From positions 186,001 to 250,000 of the forward strand of contig WYBP01000017.1 of assembly GCA_011525845.1 (NCBI GenBank): 64,000 bases of DNA. Direction: 5' to 3'. This DNA is from Gemmatimonadaceae bacterium (GTDB lineage: Bacteria > Gemmatimonadota > Gemmatimonadetes > Gemmatimonadales > Gemmatimonadaceae). The stretch's first letter is position 1; every line of letters starts with the position of its first letter. Positions 55,045 through 64,000 of the stretch are shown piece after piece. Below the pieces are notes generated by a model. That model was not told the origin of the DNA and did not search any database. It saw nothing but the letters and a program-made list of their open reading frames with translations. A program made the translations under genes and the position numbers.

Positions 55045-55545
55045 GTGATCCGGCTTCGCGAGGCGACGGAGGAGGACGCCGAGGAGATCGCGGCGCTGCG
55101 CAACGCGGCGGCGGACCACCTCACGGCTCGCTTCGGGAAGGGGCACTGGTCGGGCCACTCGACGCCGGAGGGGGTCGTCCACCGGATGCGGCAGGGCACC
55201 GTCTACGTCGTGCGCACGCGGGTGCGGCTGGTGGCGACGCTCGCGCTCACCGGGCGCAAGCCCTGGGCGATCGACCCGAGCCACTTCCGGCCGGTGGAGC
55301 GCCCCCTCTACCTCGTGGACATGGCCGTCCTGCCGGCACGCCAGGGGCGCGGCGTCGGGCGGGGCGCCCTGGTCGACGCCGTCCGCATCGCCCGGGGACG
55401 GGGTGCCGGGTCGCTGCGCCTGGACGCCTACGACGCGCCGGCGGGCGCCGGCGGGTTCTACGAGCGCTGCGGGTTCCACGAGGTCGGGCGCGGCTCGTTC
55501 CGCAAGGTGCCGCTCATCTTCTACGAGCGGATCATCGAGGGGTGA
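55045..55545 (+). CDS. GNAT N-acetyltransferase
   Basis: 166 residues from GTG 55045, one base after the previous stop. Beta-strand pattern with the acetyl-CoA motif VLPARQGRGVGRGALV (R/Q-x-x-G-x-G/A) and the C-terminal AGAGGFYERCGFHEVGR. Substrate unknown. The N-terminal IRLREATEEDAEEIAALR is typical of this family. Confidence 0.88.
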   Translation: MIRLREATEEDAEEIAALRNAAADHLTARFGKGHWSGHSTPEGVVHRMRQGTVYVVRTRVRLVATLALTGRKPWAIDPSHFRPVERPLYLVDMAVLPARQGRGVGRGALVDAVRIARGRGAGSLRLDAYDAPAGAGGFYERCGFHEVGRGSFRKVPLIFYERIIEG

Positions 55546-55650
55546 AGCGGGTCTAATGAATCACGGACGCCCGATCACGCGTACGGCACGTAGATTATGC
55601 GTACAACCCGGACCGTCCGGCCGCTGTCCAACTCGCGGACACCCACCGCC

Positions 55651-56361
55651 ATGACGCACTCCAAGCTCACACTCGGCGCCTCACTCGCGCTCGCCGCACT
55701 TTCGCTCGCGGCGTGTGCGGGCCCGCGCGCGACTGCCACCGCCACCGCTCCCGTCCCCGCGGCCGCCCCCGCGGCCTCCCCTGCTGCGCCGACGATGGGT
55801 TCGGAGGCCGCCAAGGCGCGGGCGCGTGCCGACAGCCTGCGCTACCCGTACACGCAGGCCGACATCGACTTCATGCGCGGGATGATCCACCACCACGCCC
55901 AGGCGATCGTGATCTCGCGCTGGGCCCCCTCGCGCGGCGCCGACGCGGAGGTGATCCGGCTGACCGAGCGGATCATCAATGCCCAGAACGACGAGATCCG
56001 GCTCATGCAGACCTGGCTGCGGGACCGCAACCAGGACGCACCGGAGGTCACCCCGACGGGGATGATCAAGGGCCACGAAGGCATGGACCATTCCATGCAC
56101 ATGCCGGGGATGCTGAGCGCGGAGCAGCTCGCCGAGCTCGACGCCGCCCGTGGCGTGGACTTCGACCGGCTCTTCCTGCAGTACATGATCCAGCACCACC
56201 GCGGCGCCGTGCAGATGGTCCAGGCCCTCTTCGGGTCGCACGGTGCCGGGCAGGACGAGACCATCTTCAAGTTCGCCTCCGACGTGCAGGTGGATCAGAC
56301 CACCGAGATCCGTCGGATGATGTCCATGCTGCTCGCACGAGGCGGGATCCCGCCGCAGTGA
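55651..56361 (+). CDS. DUF305 secreted lipoprotein
   Basis: 236 residues from ATG 55651; lipoprotein-like signal SLALAALSLAACAG. Duplicated DUF305 helices: MIHHHAQAIVISRWA and MIQHHRGAVQMVQALF with His/Met, and an intervening HEGMDHSMHMPGM Met/His stretch. DUF305 proteins (CopM and relatives) bind copper or other metals in the periplasm. Next gene is an LVIVD-repeat protein; the two commonly occur together. Confidence 0.85.
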   Translation: MTHSKLTLGASLALAALSLAACAGPRATATATAPVPAAAPAASPAAPTMGSEAAKARARADSLRYPYTQADIDFMRGMIHHHAQAIVISRWAPSRGADAEVIRLTERIINAQNDEIRLMQTWLRDRNQDAPEVTPTGMIKGHEGMDHSMHMPGMLSAEQLAELDAARGVDFDRLFLQYMIQHHRGAVQMVQALFGSHGAGQDETIFKFASDVQVDQTTEIRRMMSMLLARGGIPPQ

Positions 56362-56414
56362 TGCGCCGGCGATCGCGCTGGCTGATCCACCTTCATCTTC
56401 AAGAGGAGTCCGTG

Positions 56415-58430
56415 ATGTCCCTCAGTCTCCCGCGCCGCTCCGGCGCGCTCGCAGGTACGGCGCGCGTGGCCGTCGCCGCGCTGCTCGGCGCGGCCGTCGC
56501 CTGCGCCCCGTCCACGACCTCGGCCCCGTCGCAGTCGCCGACGCCCGCGGCCTCGCGCCCCGACCCGCGGGTGGGCCTCAAGGCCGGCCTGCACGATGCG
56601 GGCGAGGCGATCTCGAACCTCAAGGTCGTCGCCAAGGCGGTCTCCCCGCCGGGCTTCGCCGGGATCACCAACTCCGACCTGGCGTTCACGGGCAACTACG
56701 TGATCCAGGGCAACTACAACGGCCCGGTGATCTGGGACATCTCGGACCCGGCGAAGCCGGTGCTCGTGACGGCCTACACCTGCCCGGCCTCGCAGAACGA
56801 CGTGTCGGTCTACAAGAACCTGATGTTCATGTCCGCCGAGGCGAACAACGGGCGCGTGGACTGCGCACCGGGCGGCGTGCCCGACACGGTGAGCGCGATG
56901 CGCTTCCGCGGCGTGCGCGTGTTCGACATCACCGACATCAAGAACCCGAAGCTGGTCGCGAACGTGCAGACCTGCCGCGGGTCGCACACGCACACGGTGC
57001 TCGAGGACCCGAAGGACCGCGAGAACATCTACATCTACGTCTCGGGTTCGGCCGGCGTCCGCTCGCCGAACGAGATGGCCGGCTGCGTGCGCGAGACGCC
57101 GGACAAGAACCCCAACTCCTCGCTCCTCCGCATCGAGATCATCAAGGTCCCGCTCGCGAACCCGGCGGCGTCGGCGATCGTGAACCGCGCGAACATCTTC
57201 GCGGGCCTCACCGATCCGCCGAGCCACGGCCCGGCCGAGGCCGACAAGGCCGCGGCGGCCCGTGCGGCGGCGGCGGCGCGTGCGGCGGGCGGGTTCACCG
57301 CCACCATCCCGAGCTCCGGTGAGGAGATCGTGATCGGCGGGCCCTTCCTCCGCTCGCTGCTCGACTCGCTCGTGAAGGAGCGCGGCGGGACCGGCGCCCC
57401 GACGGCGGCCGACAGCACCAAGCTGCGCGCCGACCTGCAGGGGCTCATCAACCGCCTCGTGGGCGGTGCGGCGGAGCCCGGCGGCCCGATCTCGGTCGGC
57501 TCGCAGTGCCATGACATCACCGTCTACCCGTCGCTCGGCCTCGCCGGCGGCGCGTGCGAGGGGCATGGCCTCCTGCTCGACATCAGCGACCCGGTGAACC
57601 CCACGCGGCTCGACGCCGTGGCGGACTCGAACTTCGCCTACTGGCACTCCGCCACCTTCAACAACGACGGCACGCAGATCCTCTTCTCCGACGAATGGGG
57701 CGGCGGCGGCGCGCCGAAGTGCCGCGCGACCGACAAGATGGAGTGGGGCGCCAACGCGATCTTCACGATCGAGAACCGCAAGATGAAGTTCCACAGCTAC
57801 TACAAGATCCCGGTCGCGCAGACGGCGAACGAGAACTGCGTGGCGCACAACGGGTCGCTGATCCCGATCCCCGGGCGCGACGTCATGGTGCAGGCCTGGT
57901 ACCAGGGCGGGATCTCGGTGTTCGACTGGACCGACCCGGCGAAGCCGTTCGAGATCGCCTCGTTCGACCGCGGTCCGGTGGACTCCACCCGGATGGCGAT
58001 GGGTGGCTCCTGGTCGGTGTACTGGTACAACGGCGCGATCGTGAGCTCGGAGATCGCCCGCGGCCTCGACGTCGCGGAGCTCGTGCCGAGCGAGTTCATC
58101 TCGCAGAACGAGATCGACGCGGCCAAGAGCGTGCGCTGGACGCACCTCAACGCCCAGGGCCAGCCGAAGATCTCCTGGCCGCCGACGTTCGCGCTCGCGC
58201 GCTCGTTCGTGGACCAGCTGGAGCGCAAGAAGTGCCTGACCCCGACCCGCATCTCGGCGGTGCGGGACCAGCTGCGGGCGGCCGAACGGGCCGCGGCGGC
58301 GCAGCGCTCGACGTTCCTCTCGACGCTGGCGATCCAGCTCGAGGCGGACGCGCGCAACTCCTGCGACGCGCCCAAGGTGGAGATGCTCCGCAAGGCCGTG
58401 CAGGACCTGCAGAACGTGGTCGTGTCGTAG
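56415..58430 (+). CDS. LVIVD-repeat beta-propeller lipoprotein/secreted protein
   Basis: 671 residues from ATG 56415 (AAGAGGAG site 6-13 nt upstream). Signal segment then repeated propeller blades, e.g. GPVIWDISDPAKPVLVTAYT and RGVRVFDITDIKNPKLV, the LVIVD signature. Contains Cys-rich and Ala-rich insert (AAARAAAAARAAG) and a C-terminal helical region. Probably a periplasmic scaffold or metal-linked protein with the DUF305 protein; function unproven. Confidence 0.83.
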   Translation: MSLSLPRRSGALAGTARVAVAALLGAAVACAPSTTSAPSQSPTPAASRPDPRVGLKAGLHDAGEAISNLKVVAKAVSPPGFAGITNSDLAFTGNYVIQGNYNGPVIWDISDPAKPVLVTAYTCPASQNDVSVYKNLMFMSAEANNGRVDCAPGGVPDTVSAMRFRGVRVFDITDIKNPKLVANVQTCRGSHTHTVLEDPKDRENIYIYVSGSAGVRSPNEMAGCVRETPDKNPNSSLLRIEIIKVPLANPAASAIVNRANIFAGLTDPPSHGPAEADKAAAARAAAAARAAGGFTATIPSSGEEIVIGGPFLRSLLDSLVKERGGTGAPTAADSTKLRADLQGLINRLVGGAAEPGGPISVGSQCHDITVYPSLGLAGGACEGHGLLLDISDPVNPTRLDAVADSNFAYWHSATFNNDGTQILFSDEWGGGGAPKCRATDKMEWGANAIFTIENRKMKFHSYYKIPVAQTANENCVAHNGSLIPIPGRDVMVQAWYQGGISVFDWTDPAKPFEIASFDRGPVDSTRMAMGGSWSVYWYNGAIVSSEIARGLDVAELVPSEFISQNEIDAAKSVRWTHLNAQGQPKISWPPTFALARSFVDQLERKKCLTPTRISAVRDQLRAAERAAAAQRSTFLSTLAIQLEADARNSCDAPKVEMLRKAVQDLQNVVVS

Positions 58431-58447
58431 GACGGTCGGCTGTGCCG

Positions 58448-58483
58448 GGCGGGTCCACCGGGTAGACTTCAGGTGGATCCGCC
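58448..58483 (+). promoter_or_regulatory. Hairpin abutting the UbiB-like start codon
   Basis: GGCGGGTCCACC (58448-58459) pairs with GGTGGATCCGCC (58472-58483), 12 bp with one G-U pair and a 12-nt loop, and ends directly at the ATG at 58484. The GGTGG ribosome-binding region lies inside the stem, so it may mask translation; it may also terminate the preceding gene. Confidence 0.5.
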
Positions 58484-59887
58484 ATGCACACCCTCCGCGT
58501 AGTCCTCGCACTCGGGCCCTTCGTCGTCTCCATCCTCCGCGACCAGCGGCGGTGGATCGGCTGGGGCCCGAGGCTCGTCCGGACGCCGGCGTTCCACCGG
58601 CGGCGCGCCGAACGCCTCGTGGCGCGCATCGCCGCGCTCGGCCCCACCTTCGTCAAGCTCGCGCAGGTCTTCTCCGCGCGCGCCGACCTGATCCCGGAGC
58701 CGTACCTCTCGCAGCTCGGCACGCTGACCGACCGCGTGCCGCCGGTGCCCTGGCCGGAGATCCAGCGGCTCATCCGCGAGGCCTATGGCGCCGACGCGGA
58801 GACGCTCTTCGAGCGGATCGACCCGGCGCCGGTCGCGGCGGCGTCGCTGGGACAGGTCCACCGCGCACGGTGGCGCGGGCGCGACGTGGCCGTGAAGATC
58901 CTCCGCCCGGACATCGAGGCGGCCGTCGCGCGCGACGTGAAGGCCGCGCTCGCGATCAGCGCCTGGGCGGCACGGCGCTGGCCGATCCCCCACGTGCTCG
59001 GGTTCAAGGCGCTGGTCGAGGAGTTCTCGGCGCGCATCAGCGAGGAGATGGATTTCCGGCTGGAGGCGGAGTACGCCACCGAGGTGCGCGCGAACTTCGC
59101 GGGGAACACGCGGGTGGTGATCCCCGAGGTGATGCACGAGATGACGCGCCAGCGGGTGCTCGTGCTGGAGTTCATCCAGGGCACGCGCGTGGACCGGCTC
59201 GACCCCAGGGGCGTGGACGCGCGCCGCCTCGCGGGGGCGGTGGTGGAGGCGTACGTGCAGATGATGCTCGTCGACGGCCTCTTCCACGCGGACCCGCACC
59301 CCGGGAACCTCCACGTGGCGCCGGACGGCCGGCTGATCCTGCTCGACTTCGGCATGATGGTGCGGGTGCCGGCCGAGCTGCGGCTCCGCCTCATCCGCAC
59401 CGTGTTCGCGGCGATCCGGCGCGACCCGAAGGGCGTCGCCGAGGGGTTCTACGCGCTCGGCCTGGTCGCGGAGGGCGCCGATCCCGCCGAGATCGCGAAG
59501 CTGACGGAACTGCTGGTGGAGATGGCGGACCAGCGCACCACCACGCAGGAGCGGATCGAGAAGATGCTGACCAACCGCATCATGTCGTCGCTCTACGACT
59601 TCCCGGTGATCCTCCCGCGCGACCTCGTCTACTTCGCGCGCGCGGCGTCGTTGATCGAGGGGATCGGGACGCGGTACGACGCCTACTACAACGCGATCGA
59701 GGTGGGCACGCCGATCGTGACGCGCATGCGCAGCCGCATCCTCAAGTCGCTCGGTGAGGACGCGAAGCCCACGGTGGAGGAGGTCGCCGCGGTCGCGGGA
59801 TGGGCCGTGGGCCGTGCCTGGCGCGACGCACGCGAATGGCTGCACGGGCTGGCGGTTGCCTCGGCCGGCGACGCTCCACAGACTTGA
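58484..59887 (+). CDS. UbiB/ABC1 (AarF) family atypical kinase
   Basis: 467 residues. KxGQ-type motif GPTFVKLAQVFSARADLIP, Ala-rich loop APVAAASLGQVH, VAVKILRP, LFHADPHPGNLHV, and DFGMM. These proteins support quinone (ubiquinone or menaquinone) biosynthesis or lipid handling. C-terminus lacks clear membrane helices. The hairpin in its leader suggests regulated translation. Confidence 0.9.
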   Translation: MHTLRVVLALGPFVVSILRDQRRWIGWGPRLVRTPAFHRRRAERLVARIAALGPTFVKLAQVFSARADLIPEPYLSQLGTLTDRVPPVPWPEIQRLIREAYGADAETLFERIDPAPVAAASLGQVHRARWRGRDVAVKILRPDIEAAVARDVKAALAISAWAARRWPIPHVLGFKALVEEFSARISEEMDFRLEAEYATEVRANFAGNTRVVIPEVMHEMTRQRVLVLEFIQGTRVDRLDPRGVDARRLAGAVVEAYVQMMLVDGLFHADPHPGNLHVAPDGRLILLDFGMMVRVPAELRLRLIRTVFAAIRRDPKGVAEGFYALGLVAEGADPAEIAKLTELLVEMADQRTTTQERIEKMLTNRIMSSLYDFPVILPRDLVYFARAASLIEGIGTRYDAYYNAIEVGTPIVTRMRSRILKSLGEDAKPTVEEVAAVAGWAVGRAWRDAREWLHGLAVASAGDAPQT

Positions 59888-59915
59888 CGCTCGTCCCTCA
59901 CCCCCGGAGATCTCG

Positions 59916-60566
59916 ATGCGCCTCTCACACGCTGCCGCCCTCGCCGCCGTCGCGCTGCTCACGGGCGCTGCCACCCCCGCGTCACCCCCCGCGGAGACGA
60001 TCAGCTTCTTCATCACGAGCACCGGCCCCGGCGCGGGCGCCGACCTCGGCGGGCTCGCGGGCGCCGACCGCCACTGTGCACGGCTCGCCGAGGCCGTGGG
60101 CGCGGCGAACCGCACCTGGCGCGCCTACCTGAGCACCGTCGCGCGTGACGGCCAGCCCGCCGTCCATGCGCGCTACCGGATCGGCAGCGGTCCCTGGTAC
60201 AACGCCAAGGGCGTGAAGGTGGCCACGGACGTCGCCGACCTGCACAGCGATGCCAACCTGCTCGGGAAGGAGAACAGCCTGAACGAGAAGGGGGAGATGG
60301 TGAACGGGCGCGGCGATACGCCGAACATGCACGACATCCTCACCGGCTCCACGCTGGAAGGGCGCGCCTCGTCCGACACGACCGACACCACCTGCCGGAA
60401 CTGGACCAGCAGCTCCGAGGGGAGCGCGTTGGTGGGGCATCACGACAAGCAGGGAGGCGGCGCGAACCCCACGTCGTGGAACTCCGCGCACGGCTCGCGC
60501 GGGTGCAGCCTGCCGAACCTGCAGTCCAGCGGCGGGAACGGGCTCTTCTACTGCTTCGCCATCTGA
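59916..60566 (+). CDS. Secreted protein, lectin-like (DUF1554-like)
   Basis: 216 residues. Signal peptide MRLSHAAALAAVALLTGAATPA. Mature protein has Cys pairs (CARLAEAVG, TTCRNWTSSSEG, RGCSLPNLQSSGG, LFYCFAI) and WRAYLSTVARDG, GLAGADRHCARL, resembling C-type-lectin-fold secreted proteins in many myxobacteria and planctomycetes. Ligand unknown. Just upstream of a dipeptidase-like gene on the same strand. Confidence 0.7.
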   Translation: MRLSHAAALAAVALLTGAATPASPPAETISFFITSTGPGAGADLGGLAGADRHCARLAEAVGAANRTWRAYLSTVARDGQPAVHARYRIGSGPWYNAKGVKVATDVADLHSDANLLGKENSLNEKGEMVNGRGDTPNMHDILTGSTLEGRASSDTTDTTCRNWTSSSEGSALVGHHDKQGGGANPTSWNSAHGSRGCSLPNLQSSGGNGLFYCFAI

Positions 60567-60569
60567 GGC

Positions 60570-61745
60570 ATGCGCACGCGTAGCCGTTGGCTGGTCGCCG
60601 CCCCCGCGCTCGCGGTGGCGGCCGCGGTGGGCTTCTTCGCTGTCGTCCCACGCGTGGTGGACGGACGGATGAACGCGGTGGACGAGGGGAAGGCGGTCGC
60701 GGTCGGCGAACGGGCGGCGGCGCTGCACGCCACCCTGCGGGTCGCGGACCTGCACGACGACCTGCTGCTCTGGGACCGGTCGGTGCTCGGCCCCGGCACG
60801 CGCGGCCACACGGACGTCGCGCGACTCGCGGCGGGGGGCGTGGCGGTCCAGGTCTTCAGCACCGTCACCAAGACGCCGAAGGGCCAGAACTACCAGCGCA
60901 ACAGCGGCGAGACGGACAACATCACGCTCCTCGCCGTGGCCTCGCGCTGGCCGCCCCGGAGCTGGGGCTCGCTGCTGGAGCGGGCGCTGCACCAGGGCGC
61001 GAAGCTCGAGCGCGCGGAGGCCGCCTCAGGCGGAGGGCTGATCATCGCGCGAAACCGCGCCGACCTCGAGCGCGCGCTCGCGGCCCGCGAGACGGCGGCC
61101 GACCCGAAGCCCGTGATCGGGCTGCTCGCCACGGAGGGGTTGCAGTCGATCGAGGGGCGACTCGAGAACGTGGACACGCTCTTCGCCCACGGGTTCCGGA
61201 TGGCGGGCCTCACGCACTTCTTCGACAACGAGGTCGCGGGCTCCGCGCATGGCGTGGCCAAGGGGGGCCTGACGCCGCTGGGCCGCCAGGTGGTGCGCCG
61301 GATGGAGGCGCTCGGGATGATCGTGGACCTCGCGCACGTCTCGCCGCAGGCATTCGACGAGGTGATGCTCATGGCCGAGCGTCCGGTGGTGGTGAGCCAC
61401 ACCGGCGTGCACTTCGTCTGCCCGGGACCCCGCAACCTGAGCGACGTGCAGCTGGCGACGCTGGGCGCACGCGGCGCGCTCATCGGCATCGGCTACTGGG
61501 ACGGCGCGGTCTGCGACCCCTCACCGCGCACCGTCGCCGCCGCGATCCGCCACGCGGTGAACGTCGCCGGCGAGGACCACGTCGCGCTCGGGTCGGACTG
61601 GGACGGCGCGACCACCGTCGCGATCAGCGGCGACCGGGTGGCGCAGGTGACGCAGGCGCTGCTCGACCTCGGCATGGCGGAGGAGGTCATCCGCAAGGTG
61701 ATGGGCGAGAACGCGATCCGGTTCTTCCTGGCCGCGCTCCCGTGA
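60570..61745 (+). CDS. M19 family (renal dipeptidase-like) zinc peptidase
   Basis: 391 residues. An N-terminal membrane segment (RSRWLVAAPALAVAAAVGFFA) anchors it. Zinc site: VADLHDDLLLWD (HxD), GLLATEG (bridging Glu), IVDLAHVS and VVSHTGVH (His ligands). Also EDHVALGSDWDGA. Hydrolyses dipeptides or possibly D-amino-acid dipeptides; starts 3 nt after the lectin-like gene stop. Confidence 0.88.
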   Translation: MRTRSRWLVAAPALAVAAAVGFFAVVPRVVDGRMNAVDEGKAVAVGERAAALHATLRVADLHDDLLLWDRSVLGPGTRGHTDVARLAAGGVAVQVFSTVTKTPKGQNYQRNSGETDNITLLAVASRWPPRSWGSLLERALHQGAKLERAEAASGGGLIIARNRADLERALAARETAADPKPVIGLLATEGLQSIEGRLENVDTLFAHGFRMAGLTHFFDNEVAGSAHGVAKGGLTPLGRQVVRRMEALGMIVDLAHVSPQAFDEVMLMAERPVVVSHTGVHFVCPGPRNLSDVQLATLGARGALIGIGYWDGAVCDPSPRTVAAAIRHAVNVAGEDHVALGSDWDGATTVAISGDRVAQVTQALLDLGMAEEVIRKVMGENAIRFFLAALP

Positions 61746-61848
61746 CCTCGGTCACCGACCGGGACTCCCAGTAGAGTCGCTATTGACGGGCTGTCCGGCC
61801 GGCAGCATCGTTGCGCGTCGCACCCCCACCATTCACCCGGAGTCGCCC

Positions 61849-63258
<1,410 letters not shown>

Positions 63259-63278
63259 CCGGCGCGATATCCGTGTGC

Positions 63279-63315
63279 ACGAGCCCCCCGTTCCCCTTGG
63301 GAACGGGGGGCTCGT
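63279..63315. terminator. Strong bidirectional hairpin between the S8 and DUF6702 genes
   Basis: Perfect 17-bp stem with a 3-nt loop (63279-63295 paired with 63299-63315). It lies between convergent genes ending at 63258 and 63378, so it probably terminates both. No long T tract. Confidence 0.7.
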
Positions 63316-63377
63316 CGCTTGTGGAAGTCTGGGGCGGACCGATGCTCCGGTTCCGGGCGACAGCCTGCCGCGGCGAC

Positions 63378-63881
63378 TCAGCGCGCACCGGGGATGCGCA
63401 CGGCCGCGCTCGCCCGCGTGAAGAGTTCCGTGCGCCGCCCACTGTTCCAACTGAACTGCACGATATTCACCTGGTCCGCGTGCAACTCGGTCAAGAGCAG
63501 GTTCCTGAACTCCCCGAGACCGGCCCCCGGCGCGGTCGACGCGCGGAAGCAGAGTTCGTAGACGTCCGTGCGGCGCTCGATGCCGCAGCGTTGCAGGGTG
63601 ACCCGACCGCCGCGTGCGTCCGTCACCTGCAGCCTGGCGCGCACATAGTCTTCCGCCTCGTCCGCGCGGACGCTCGAGTCGGCAGGGGCGTCCCGGCCAG
63701 CGAAGCGCGCGACGGAGGCGGAGAAGTCATCCGCAAAGGTGCGGATCCGCATGAGGAGCTCGCCGCGCTCCACCTGCACGGTGGTGTGCGTGCTGTGGAT
63801 CTCGTGCACGAGCATCGCGGACTCCCGGTCTACGGATGCGCCCCAGCCGAGGGCGAGCACCAGGAGCACCGGTGCGATCAT
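63378..63881 (-). CDS. DUF6702-like secreted protein
   Basis: 167 residues from ATG 63881, which overlaps the TGA of the upstream gene (ATGA). Signal segment MIAPVLLVLALGWG. Mature part has MLVHEIHSTHTTVQVERGELLMRIRTFADDFSASVARF, YVRARLQVTDARG and RVTLQRCGIE, resembling DUF6702 proteins found next to HupE/UreJ-like genes. A longer start at 63902 is possible but less likely. Function unknown. Confidence 0.7.
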   Translation of the reverse strand: MIAPVLLVLALGWGASVDRESAMLVHEIHSTHTTVQVERGELLMRIRTFADDFSASVARFAGRDAPADSSVRADEAEDYVRARLQVTDARGGRVTLQRCGIERRTDVYELCFRASTAPGAGLGEFRNLLLTELHADQVNIVQFSWNSGRRTELFTRASAAVRIPGAR

Positions 63882-64000
63882 GGGAGGCGCTGCCAGGCCC
63901 ATACGGAGGCCACGCCGGCGACGGTGGCGGAGACCGAGACGACTCGCGCGCGGAAGACTGCGCCGTCCGGGCCGGCCAGTCGACGGGCGCGCGCGATAAC
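63878..64000 (-). CDS. C-terminal end of an upstream gene, possibly HupE/UreJ-like membrane protein
   Basis: Only the last 40 codons are present; the gene runs off the window. Visible sequence ends VIARARRLAGPDGAVFRARV followed by VSVSATVAGVASVWAWQRLP, with a hydrophobic last helix. The stop overlaps the next gene start by 4 nt. HupE/UreJ identity is a guess from its DUF6702 partner. Confidence 0.45.
   Translation of the reverse strand, partial: VIARARRLAGPDGAVFRARVVSVSATVAGVASVWAWQRLP

Overview
The window is about 70% GC, densely coded, and has no rRNA, tRNA, insertion sequence or CRISPR array that I can see. Gene content (menaquinone-linked acyl-CoA oxidation, many secreted peptidases, BTAD-type regulators, an outer membrane, a lipoprotein PBP4) points to an aerobic or facultative diderm. 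The general style resembles Gemmatimonadota, but that taxonomic placement is inference and rests on no marker gene.

Layout. (1) 1-7788, plus strand: a tightly overlapping operon with the 3' end of gpmI, an outer-membrane protein, a 6-pyruvoyl-tetrahydropterin-synthase homologue, the molybdenum-cofactor genes fdhD-mobA-mobB-moeA with dacB inserted, a methyltransferase and a zinc-ribbon membrane protein. (2) 7790-16963, mostly minus: a CPA2 antiporter, then an electron-transfer module (etfB, etfA, a membrane Fe-S oxidoreductase resembling ETF:menaquinone oxidoreductases) with an acyl-CoA dehydrogenase nearby, a fatty-acid hydroxylase and an SDR. (3) 17018-23716: SprT-like protease, phosphoesterase, NAD-type isocitrate dehydrogenase, an AAA ATPase and an S9 peptidase. 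(4) 23913-26049: sulfide:quinone oxidoreductase, a TusE/DsrC-like protein and a DsrE-like protein, a small sulfide-oxidation/sulfur-carrier operon. (5) 26067-34488, minus: a galactose/GalNAc-type cluster (MFS, galactokinase, nucleotidyltransferase, SSF symporter, GH109-like enzyme), then a second nucleotidyltransferase, a cupin and a four-cluster ferredoxin. (6) 34536-37833, minus: the Fo half plus delta of ATP synthase, without alpha, gamma, beta or epsilon. (7) 38013-41352, plus: outer-membrane and secreted proteins and a MoxR ATPase. (8) 41476-46246: a large BTAD/AAA/TPR regulator whose base composition changes abruptly inside the gene, a convergent overlapping HD-GYP membrane protein, and a 23-codon micro-ORF with a strong ribosome-binding site just ahead of the HD-GYP gene. 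This is the clearest accessory region. (9) 46247-64000: an NtrC-type activator with a degenerate receiver, gcvT, a diheme cytochrome c broken by one in-frame stop, S9/S8/M19 peptidases, a DUF305/LVIVD pair, a UbiB-like kinase, and other secreted proteins.

The most unusual non-coding feature is a family of phased 7-bp repeats (consensus [AG]TGKGAG) at six places. Each lies 6-19 nt past a stop codon, and four form inverted pairs that should fold into long hairpins in the RNA; one sits inside the atp operon between atpB and atpE. The second candidate system is the micro-ORF/HD-GYP/BTAD-TPR regulator cassette in the lower-GC island, which has the architecture expected of a peptide-linked signalling module. 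That function is a hypothesis only.
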